Below are positions 25,010 to 35,400 of a DNA stretch of 64,000 bases, one piece after another. Location: positions 337,505 through 401,504 of the forward strand of contig MNCI01037593.1 of assembly GCA_015680685.1 (NCBI GenBank), read 5' to 3'. Below the pieces are notes generated by a model that was given only the letters and a program-made list of their open reading frames with translations, made no database searches and had not been told where the DNA came from. The position numbers were made by a program, and so were the translations under genes. The DNA comes from Gnetum montanum (lineage: Eukaryota > Streptophyta > Gnetopsida > Gnetales > Gnetaceae). Positions within the stretch are counted from its first letter, which is position 1. Each line of letters opens with the position of its first letter.

Positions 25010-25559
25010 TCAAATCCATATTGTAATGGTAACACATGTTGTATCTGATTGGATTCAAGTTGGTAACCTACCCAAAAAATTAACTAATCTTGAGAGTCCC
25101 CTAGTTTATTTGTAGATTGTTGAGAATGAGCCTTGCAAAGCTCTTCTTAACTTTGGTTTCAGTGTTAATTTGATCTTGCATGAGATATATACAATGTCAA
25201 ACCTTCCTCCCTTGGGGAAGAGCAACATCTAGCTGGAACTGGTAGACCAGTCCATCACTGATCCATTGGGACTAGTTGAATACATCGTCACCACCATTTT
25301 TGGATGGTCATATCTAGCTAATTTCCTAGTAATCAAAGTGGAGAATTACAAGGGGGACTTTCCAATTATTATGGGAAGGACGTGGCTAAGTACTATAGAT
25401 GCTAAAATGGGCATTAGAGATCTTACCTTGGAGATATCAAAAGAAAATGAATTTGGAAAGATCAAGAAGAAGAGAGTTTCATGTATCACGTATAGCAATT
25501 TAGGGTGCCATTGTGTGCAAAAGTTATGGTCAATAAAGAAAACATTTATCTCTGCATGA
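25010..25559 (+). pseudogene. Retroviral-type aspartic protease region of element D
   Basis: In the same frame as the Gag tail. ALLNFGFSVNLILHEIYTM is the active-site segment, normally D-x-G-S-S-V-N-L; here the catalytic Asp is Asn and the next Ser-type position is Phe. FPIIMGRTWLSTIDAKMGI is the second conserved block (IxGRxWL). Stops at 25113 and elsewhere. The catalytic change is a G-to-A transition. Confidence 0.8.
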
Positions 25560-26039
25560 AAGCAATGTGCACCAGAAGTGGATATCCAGAGATGTCTATA
25601 TGCAGTAGCCACAAAATAAGAGGGCACCCAGTGGTTGACAATTGATACTAGTAGCAATACATTATGCATGGAACCAACTAAGGGCCTAAAGTATGAGTAC
25701 GTTGCAAGTATGAATGAACTTGAGCAAGTTCACCACTAGCTCTCTAAAGGAGCAAATGATGATATCAATTGGGGTGAGTTAGAAATTCCTGATAATTTTA
25801 AACAAGATCCCCTTAAATTGAAGATACTACTAACTAAAATGAAGTACATATTTTTGAAAAATTGAAGGCTAGTTATCATTAATGCCAAGCTTACTATAGA
25901 AAAGAAGAAAAAATTGATAAAAGTTGTGGAAAAATGGTCAGCAGCCTTCACCTGGTCATATTCTAAGCTCACTAGTATAGATCTAAGTATATGCCAGCAT
26001 TGAATATACATTGATCCCACCGTCAAGCCAAAATGATAG

Positions 26040-28609
26040 CCGTAGCAACATTTGAATCCCAAGTTAAAATAGATTATCAAAAGGAGATTGAATAACTCCT
26101 CAAGATGAGATTCATCTACCCTATTGCAAATAGTGAGTGGGTAAGTCCACTCATGATCATGCCAAAGAAAGGAGGTAAATGGCATGTGTGCATTGATTTC
26201 CAGCTACTCAACATGGTAACTTTCAAGGATCATTTTCTGCTATCTTTCGTTGACCAAGTGCTAGACACCATTTTGGGGCATAGCTATTACAACTTTCTAG
26301 ATGGTTATAGTGATTATAACCAAATTTGGATTGCACTAGAGGACTAGGCAAAAATAACTTTCACAAATCCTTGGGGGACGTATCCCTACTAATATATGCC
26401 ATTTGGTCTATGTAATGCCCCAGCCACATTTCAACAATTAGTTCTCAACATTTTTTAGCAGCAAATCGATAGTGGGGTAGAAGTTTTTATGGATAATTTC
26501 TCTACCTATGGAGCTACATTCAAGAAAGCTTTGGACCATCTTGAGTAGGTGTTAAAAAGATGTGTCGAAACAAACCTTCGACTCAATTGGCAAAAGAGTC
26601 ATCTTATGATTTATGAAGGCATAGTCTTGGGGCATTGCATTTCAAAAGCAAGAATCAAGGTGGACCTTAAAAAAATAAGGGTCATCCAAGGAATAACTTG
26701 CCAACCTAAAATAATGAAATAAGTTTGGTCATTCCTTGGTCATACTGGCTACTTCTAATGATTCATAAAGAATTTTTTCAAAATCATCAAGCTATTGGCA
26801 GAATTGACGAAGAAGGATTCATCATTCTTCTGGACCCCTACATGTGAATCAACATCTCAATAGTTAAAACAAAATCTTGTTGAAACTCCCATTCTTCAAG
26901 CACCAAATTGGTTCAAACCATTTCATGTGATGACCGATGTATCAAATTATGCTTTGGGGGTAGTGCTTACATAGATGGATGATCAAAAACGTCCATATTA
27001 CATTCATTGCACAAGCCGAAGCATCGCAGGTGCACAACTGAACTACACCACCATAGAAAAGGAGTTGATGGCAGTGGTGTTTGCTTTAGAAAAGTTCAAG
27101 CACTATGTGCTTGGCTACAAAGTTTTTGTGCACACAAATCATAGCACCATCATATTTCTAATGAACAAACCAATGATGAGCCCCCATATCATATGGTGGC
27201 TCATGATTTTGCAAGAATTCAATCTCAAGATGGTAGATCATAAAGGTTTGGAGAATGTGGTTGTGGATCACTTATGGTGGCTAAGATGGGATGACAAGGA
27301 GAAAGAAAGTCCTTTATCTCATCAATTCCTTGATGAATCTCTCTTTGTAGGTGCTATCAATGCACAAATGCCCAATGAGCCAAAATGGTATGACATCATC
27401 CTCACTTATCTACTCAAGCAAGAACTGCTGCAAGGTCTAGACACTAAAAAGAAATAACAATTTCTTCACCAAGTCAAATATTTCATGGAGATTAATGAAA
27501 ACCTTTACAAGGTTTATCCCGATGGCCTGGTACATTGGTGTATCCTTGATACAGAACAACATTTCGTTCTTTAGGATGCTCACGAAGGTCCTTGTGGGGG
27601 CCATTATGCTAAGAGACTCATTGCCATAAAAATCCTCATGGTAGGGTATTATTGGCCAAAAATCTTTAGGGATGCACATCGATTCATCCGTGCTTGTGAT
27701 CATTGCCAAAGGGATGGTGGAATGACAGCTTGAATGGAGGGATCAAAACAATGGATACAACCTCTTGAACCATTCAACATTTGGGCCATTGACTTTATGG
27801 GTCCTATTGAACCTTTATCAAATGGAAAGGCATATATAATAGTCATAGTTAACTATTATACCAAGTGGGTAGAAGTAGCAGCTGTTGTCAACTGTACATC
27901 CACCGTTGTTGCTTGGTTTATACAACAAAACATTGTAAACAGGTTTGGTGTACCTTGTGTGTTAATTTCTAATAATGGAACTCATTTTACAGGTGCCATT
28001 TTCTAGAAGCTAATGCAACACTTGGGGGTTGAACATAAATTCACAACACCATATCATCCCCAAGCTAATGACCAAGCTAAGATCACTAATAAGGAGATTA
28101 CAAAAATTTTAACATGTACCACTAGCAAATATCAAAGGGATTGGAGCACTAAATTAAATGATTCCCTTTGGGCCTATCATTCCACATGGAAGCTTCCCAT
28201 AGGTTATTCTCCCCATATGCTCATGTATGAAAAACTACCAACATTGCCCATCCAATCCAAGCTTCGTACACTCTCTACAATCTATGATCTTGACCTCGAT
28301 CTTAGTCTAGCATAGAAAGAAAAATTAATGAGTCTCAACTTGCTAGATGAAAATTAGTTAATGGCTTTATCATCCAATGAGATGCATAAGGCATTCAAAA
28401 AGAAATTCCATGACCTCAAAATAAGAAAAGTAATGTTTCAACCAGGAGACAAGGTTCTTTATTGGAATCCTACACATGTACTTGAACGAACCAAATTCCA
28501 AACATTGTGGGAAGGACCTTACATTATTGATGATACTTTTCCATTTGGGGTCATAATCATCTACAAACCTAATAGCTCAAACAAGAAACAATTAGTTAAC
28601 ATTCAATAA
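26040..28609 (+). pseudogene. pol (RT, RNase H, integrase) of family X element D
   Basis: One reading frame with only stop-codon interruptions. RT: LLKMRFIYPIANSEWVSP, KKGGKWHVCIDFQLLN, DGYSDYNQIWIA, TFTNPWGTYPY, YMPFGLCNAPATFQQL, and FMDN at 26486-26497, where gypsy RT has a YIDD-type box. RNase H: TDVSNYALGVVL (about 26935), TIEKELMAVVFALEKFKHYV and HTNHSTIIFLMN. Integrase: zinc-binding H...H and CDHCQR (27565-27715), then the core with FNIWAIDFMGP, LISNNGTHFTGA (catalytic Asp to Asn) and PYHPQANDQAKI (the DDE Glu position reads Lys). A C-terminal MFQPGDKVLYWNP (about 28430) matches the usual GDKVLL block. The order PR-RT-RH-IN is Ty3/gypsy. No functional protein is expected. Confidence 0.92.
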
Positions 28610-30731
28610 ATAAAACCTTTCCATAAACCCAAGGCAACCAATGCAATAAACACTTCATCAAATGGACAACCATGCTCAATCTTTCGGATCTCTCCCTTCC
28701 AACTTAGTCATGGGGGAGATGGCCACCCATACTAACACCTTTGGCGACCCTTTAGTTTTTGACCTTTTTATTTTACACATTTTTAGTTTTACAACTTTTT
28801 GTATTGATCTTCTTTGTTTTACATTTTTATTTTACATATTTGTATTTTTAAGGTTATTGGTTTTTTCTTAGTTTTTGTTTTACATCAATGTTAACATATT
28901 CAATATCTATTGTCTACTCTTTTACTTTCTTTTATGGTTATGTTTTCTTGTGTTCAATGTGTTTCTCTACTTTTTTTGCTAATAAGATGACTAGTACAAT
29001 GGTAATGCACTATTTGATGGTGGTATGCTTTATTTGTGATTTGATTATTGATGTCTGGTTTCTAACTTTGAATGTTGTTACTAACAATTGGCACATGGTT
29101 TATTTTCATGAAATAGGCAATGAGTCCACATCATCCACTCATCCACATACTCTATGGTTTTCCTTGTTTTGGAAGCATGTAGTCTCTTCTTCATTAATAC
29201 AAATTTAATAAACTAGTGACTTGTGTAGTTTTCAGAATCACAAAGAAATCAAAGGTTTGGACAAGATGTGACTTCAAATGGATGTGGTATTGTTTATGCT
29301 TTTCTATTTTTCTATGTACAGAAGTGTTCTCAGAAGCTTCTCATTGCTCTACATCATTTCATAATAGGAAGTCAAATAAGTCCTTACATGATGTGGTCCT
29401 CATCAAGAAAAAAAAAGATAAGGATTCAAACCACATCCCCTGAACAAAATAAATGCGAAAAATGCATGGGTCTTTGCATGGTGTGGTTCTCATTCAAAAA
29501 AAAACATGGGAATTCAAAGCACACCCCTTAGACCAAATAAAAGGGCTACAAGCACTAGTTGTGAGACTTGTCTTATCTCCTCTAAGGCCCTTTCTCACTT
29601 CCTATCTTCACTCCAATTTGGAACGGTGGTTGTTTTGTGGGAGCATTCTTGTGTCTCAAGGAATGGACTTGCCTTAGAATATCGATGCAAAGTCACTGAA
29701 AGTGGTTGGTTTTGATCTAGACTGAAAAAGAATCCTACCAAGTCAGTTAATCACAAACTCCACAAGGGATTGTATGTGACCATAGGAACTCCATTCCACT
29801 CTCTCTATCATCCATCTATGCTTTTCATACCTCACCTCACTACCAATTTCATGTTTTGATTTAATGTTCTGGTTTGATGTATCAGGTTTCTTAGTCAATT
29901 ACTTTCAGGTTTTTGTACTTAACTTTCCATAACCATTAATCTTCCATGGTGCCCATGGACTCCTTGGTTTGAAGTTATGCAAGGGCATAAAAGGCCTATG
30001 CCTACTTTGGGGAGGACCCACTTGGATATATTTTGGTTTGGTTAAGTTAAGTTCTTTACCCTTAGACATTGTTACAATCAAATTCTTTTTATTTACCCCA
30101 TCCATATCATCCAATTGTACGCACCTTCACAACTATTTGTAATGAACTCCATTTTATTGTTGTGAATAACCCTTTTCCAATACTCCTTGTATTAAGCTTT
30201 TTCTAAATTGTATGGATCACTTCACTTATTTAACCCATTCGTCAGTCTTTCCACTAACAATATCAAGCAATCAATCTATCACAATCACAACCTAGCTAGA
30301 TAAAATCACCGATGAGACAAGGTACTCAGCCATTATTTGTTGAACTATAAATCCTAATCCTTGGTTTTGTTGTGATTGTAGTGGGAACTATGGACTAGAA
30401 GTAGGACGATCATCACCAAGAAGGATGCAACCATATCACTCGCGGGAGATTGTTCATGACTGCTGGATCTCTTCTATCTCTCCCTCATTCTTTTAATACC
30501 AAGAGGAGCTGATGTTCTTTGGATCCGTTGGTGTTCTTTCCTATTTTCATGAACACCCAATGTTGTACACAATTGTAATATTGTATACTCGGGCACTCTT
30601 GTATTTGTTTGTTTTTTTTATGTTACTTTGCATGTTAGTCAAATAAGTCCACACCCCCTATGATATTTTGTAAAGGACTTGTTCCTCTTCTTCTATACTC
30701 GAGGAAAAGTTTTTATTCAGTTGTGCAGGTA
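28610..30731 (+). other. Post-pol region of element D
   Basis: No accessory ORF of the A/B type here. AACTTAGTCATGGGGGAGAT near 28705 and ACCCATACTAACACC after it correspond to the sequence that directly follows gag in A (51600-51660) and B (45660-45720). A T-rich tract (28740-29000) follows, as in those elements. Between 29386 and 29545 a roughly 85-bp unit (ATGRTGTGGTYCTCATYMA, then an A-run, then CCACACCCC-like text) is repeated twice. The end, AGGAAAAGTTTTTATTCAGT and TGTGCAGGTA (30701-30731), is the polypurine-tract region before the 3' LTR. Confidence 0.6.
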
Positions 30732-31614
30732 TGATAAATCATGCTTTTTATCACTCCAATATCAGGGTTGCTACGATATTGGGTACGTGATATCGTAGCC
30801 TAGGATGCAATATCATACATTCGATATCGTAGGGTTACTCCCGAGTCTATAAATATAGTGCTCAGGTGCATAATTAGGAGTATGTTTTTGATAGTCAATA
30901 GTGAAGCTCTTGCAGTTTGTCCATTTGAAAATTAGACTATTTTCCAAGTGCCCACAGTAGGAGGTCTAAGTGTGAACGGATCTTTATTCAAGCATTGATG
31001 TACCTAAGCACACCATTGTGATTGGCAATAAAGACGAGCTCTTTGATTCATCCTTGTAGCACTTGAGATTTTCTTTCTCATGCATTTATATTTTATTTTA
31101 TTTTATGTTAATTTTATTTTATGCACTCTACCTTCATATTGTTAGAATTCATTTTCATCAATTAAACAAATTGTTAGATTACATAAGCATAACCCCTTTC
31201 AGCATGTGTGACATTTGGTAGCTCAAAAATGATTAGCATTTGACAGCCCAGTAGTGTTTGCACGAAGTTCAGGATGTGTTTGGGAAGTGGGAACAATTAC
31301 TTGTGTTAGGCTAGATTAGACTTTAGTTTCCTCAGCAAATTAATTGCTTTTACTTTTAATCACTCATACTTTTATTCTTGTTCTAGGTGAGCAATTCCAT
31401 AAAAACACAAAAAAATAAAAATCATATGCCTCAGTTATACTTAACCATACAATTGCATTTCACAAGTGGGACTGAGAAGACAACAAATGAACAACACGCA
31501 CACGCTATTTACTTCTAGTGTACATAGTAACTATAGTCTATGGAATTCAACCGAATTGCACGTGAACACTTGTGATTTGTATGGTTGGGCGTAGAGGTAC
31601 CTTGTTGCTCATCA
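30732..31614 (+). repeat. Family X 3' LTR of element D
   Basis: TGATAAATCATG to TTGCTCATCA, 883 bp. The U3 has four GATATCG-like sites (ACGATATTGGG, GTGATATCGTAG, GCAATATCAT, TCGATATCGTAG), then TATA at CTATAAATATAG (30847). The end block ATTTGTATGGTTGGGCGTAG is typical of the family. Confidence 0.88.
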
Positions 31615-31832
31615 CTAACTAACACCACAAATTCTATCTTTCACTCACTACCACTATAAATTATAACTCAGATTACAATAATAGAAACAATAGAATTAAT
31701 TTTAACATATTTTTATTCCTTTAATAATAACATTTAAATATTAAACAATAATAATTAAAAATCTAAATCCTATATAATATTTTAGAAATGTAAAGTATAA
31801 TTAAAGTTAACAACATAAGATTTATCTTCCAA

Positions 31833-32494
31833 TCTCTAAGAATAGATACATTGTATATTTACATCATGTTTATCAATCAAATGCCATCTTCTAATAAGAC
31901 GTGGACTGTTACAAATGTCAATCATTTTTAAATTTTTCATGTGGACAAAATGATTAATCCACTTAGATTTTAATTCAATGCAACCTCGAACATCCAATAA
32001 CTCCAAACAAGGCAATCTGTGAAATGTTCTCCCCAATTCTTTTAGATTTTGGCAGGCAGGTAAGGATAATATCCTTAAAGATACCAATCTTCCAAAGTTG
32101 TCTGGAAGGGCCGTTATGTTGCTGCAGTGGTAGAGACTTAAGTGTTTCAACATGGAAAGGTTCTCAAAACCTAAAGGTAGTTCTGTAAGCCTTTGGCAAT
32201 CATGCAACTGTAAAATGCACTGCTTATGTAGAGGGTTCTAAGATGGGGCAGCATGTGGAGTTCATCGGGAATGAACTGTAAGTTAACCCCGATCAGCTGA
32301 AACTCAACCAAAGATTTCATACTTGATGCAAGCCCTGATGGTATGCGCCATACGTAGTTTCCATGTAAAATGAAGGTCTTCAAAGTTGAGACCACTCTCC
32401 CGTGTTGTGAGCAATCAATGAGCCCCCTATTTGTCCCTCCTTTCCACGCCTCGGCTTCAAATTGAAGACTTAACTGGTCAACGGTACATGGTAT
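31833..32494 (-). CDS. NLR exon 7: LRRs, with a frame break near 32215
   Basis: Acceptor CCTCTTGCAG/AT. The first frame gives LKTFILHGNYVWRIPSGLAS, LVEFQLIGVNLQFIPDELHM and LPHLRTLYIS, then shifts. The second frame gives LQLHDCQRLTELPLGFENL, LKHLSLYHCSNITALPDNF, LRILSLPACQNLKELGRTF and LELLDVRGCIELKSKW, ending IQCIYS and a stop at 31833-31835. Leucine spacing (LxxLxLxxCxxLxxLP) is good in both frames, so the break is a real indel, a deletion of part of a repeat, or a sequence error. The D 3' LTR ends only 219 bp downstream. Confidence 0.75.
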
Positions 32495-35400
32495 CTGCAA
32501 GAGGTCGGACATATGTCAAATTAGGATTTATTTTATAGACTAAACAATAACTCGGTGCACGTTGATGTGGAATACCGTGGTTAGCTTTAGACCAGGGCAA
32601 AAGATAATTCTTTAAAAAGTATCATAAATGAAAAATTGTAATTCTTCACCTGCTGTAAGGATACAATGTTTGTGGGTTGGTATTCAAGTCTCCTCAATCT
32701 AAGACAACGCATCACATCTATTGGCAGGGTTGACGACAATGACTCCAGCCAGATAAGGCTTTCAAAAGCTGCTTTGCATTCACCAACCACCTTTATGCCC
32801 TCGTACCGGTCAACTTTCCCATTGCCTTCTATAAATCCTGCTATAAATCCTGCGCAAAAGATTCTTAGTGAAGAAGATGTTAGGTCCAGCTTCTCTGCGG
32901 GCAACGTTAATGGCTCATCCTTGACAGCGTCCATGAGAAAAATGCCCTTTACACCAAGCCAATCGTTCTGCAATGAACCAACCGTCATTCCATTAATCCA
33001 CTAATTTAATTTGGTTTTGACGCCCATGAATAAATAAATAATACCCATTCTATTTGAAATAAGGCTACAATGATCATATCAACAAAATAATAGAGAAACC
33101 AACCCTAACGCAAATTGGTAACTGCAGAGGAAGAACTGACCGAGTCCAATCTTAATTGCAGCTGCGAGACGGAAGTGATCCTACTGGATTGCCCTTTTTT
33201 CTTACCCATCTCCAGGATTACGTCGTGTACCTTAACTATCTCTCTTACATGCTCAAATTTGAACACAGCTCTTTTCCCGTACTCAAAGAAGCGACTTCGT
33301 TGAACCAGCGCTCTTCTTTCCAGCACTTCCATGATTTCTCTCCCGTACAGATCCTCTAGACAACTCCATACCCCGACCAACACATGGGCCTCAGAGAAGA
33401 AGGCACAGATATCGAGAAAAGCGTCAGTGTAACAATCTTCCAAGGTATCTAACGTGAACGAGAGAAACTCAACATTTTCGCCACCGTAACGCTGGCCCTG
33501 CTCATGCTGGTGCTCCTGTCTGATGATATCCAGCGCTTCCTCCACAGAGCGGCCCCTCTGAATCTCCCTGTTCAAGAAAGAGCCAACCATCTTGATCACC
33601 AACGGAATCCCTCCACATACCTGCATCAAGTACTTCGTCTGCTCTGCATCAAGTACTTCATCTTCAGCGTTGCCAGCATTACTACTCTCCATTTGGTCTT
33701 TCAACATATCAAGCGCGTCTGCGTTCTCCATTGAATCCACAAGAAAATCTTTCACATCATTGCCATGTCCGACTTGCAATCTGTACCGCACACTTGCATC
33801 CCTTGCAGTCAAAAGCAACCTCAGCTTTTTGGACGTTCCCAGTCTCTCTGGCAGCACCTTGGCTAATTCTATGCCGTCCAGAACATTGTCAATGTAAACA
33901 AAGCATGGATCTTGTCTGAAATAGCTCAGGAGAAGTTTTTGTCCATCTGTGCTCGTTGAAGGCCTTCCAACTGAAATTTTAGAAATGTCGTTTAAAATCA
34001 TTGTTTGAACGTTCACCGTGTTGGGCCTGCTTCCAATGTTCTCGAACAGCGTGGTCTTTGAAAATTGGAAACCCAGATTGTCGGCCACTCTTGCATAGAT
34101 GGCATCTGCAAGCGTGGTCTTCCCGATGCCTCCGAATCCATACAAAATCACTGCTACAACTTTCTTCTCACTTTCCAGTTCCAACATGTGCATGATTTTT
34201 TCCAGTTTTTCATGCGGTATCACTGCAACCAACAAATCACTTCTTCAATCTGATTGTTTATGGTAAAAAATCGCTGTTCATGGTAAAAAAATATGTGAAT
34301 GTGCAACATAATTCAAAGAATTAAAGAGATTTCTTATCTGCCTAATGAAATATTATAACTTCCTGTGTGAAAAGTGAAAACCAGATTATTCTTTTATAAC
34401 AAAGAAGGTAAAAAAAACTGGTTATGCTGAATAAACTGTTAAGGTAGCTTTCCTGCATCTTCCGGGTAAAATTCCATTCGTGGCAATGCAGGGGGTTGAT
34501 TTGCATCGTAAGGTTGTATGACGACCTGCAAAATCAAGTGTTGATACATCTTTTGAATCTTACGACGAAGATCTTGTAGATGCTTCTTCTGTACAGGTCC
34601 TCCAAAGAATCTGATGGTTGTTGGAAAACGCAAGATTAATATAGCGTGACACATGACTCTATCAACAGCGAATCAACCAAAATGATATCACTCACTTGTA
34701 CCAGCCAGAAGATTTGGTTTGGGAGAAGCACATGCCTGCTCCATCAATGATCACCTGCAAGGCCTCTTCCATCAAATCCTCAATTTCGTGTCTGAGTTTT
34801 GGCCTTTGTTTCAAAATATGAAGATATCCGGCTAATCGACACATCTCGTCTAACAAATCCAGGCATTCTTCTTTGTTTGACTCTATCGTGTCAAATCTGT
34901 CCAGAACAAAACCTATAGCCACCAAGCCGGACGCAACCCAGTGACATTTCCCAAGCCCTTTTAGCATAGTTTTTGTGGCACTCATCATCATTTGACCTTG
35001 ATCATTCGAACTTGAATCATTCTGTTATTCATCGAAATCCCGTTAATTGACCAGAAGAATATAATCATTAACCGTAGAACCAAACCTAGAATTTGGTAAA
35101 CAAATAGTCAAATACCCACCAGCAGATCGCTAGCAGCATCTGCTGTAGCAGAGAAAAATTCTTTGAATGTGGCAAAAACCGGTGTATCAATGAAATTCTT
35201 CCATCTCCCTATGAGACTGGGCCTCCCATCCTGTGAAGAAGAAGATCCCTGCGTTGACCAACAAGTAAGCGTTTGACGCCACACGAAGACCATCATCCAA
35301 AATTTCGGGGATNACGCTTAAAGATCAGCTATAAAAATTAAAACAAAGTAAATATAAAAGAATGTGCGGGTTAGCGATACAGCGGGGAATTAAACGGACT

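Noticed and set aside
28662-29208. Hydrophobic open frames after D's integrase as an envelope-like gene
   Set aside because: They come from a T-rich tract, which gives runs of Phe, Leu and Tyr in any frame; the homologous tract in A and B is non-coding. No signal peptide or fusion-type features were seen.
33115-34253. Several plus-strand open frames across the NLR region
   Set aside because: They are antisense to the NB-ARC exon, which has all canonical motifs on the minus strand.
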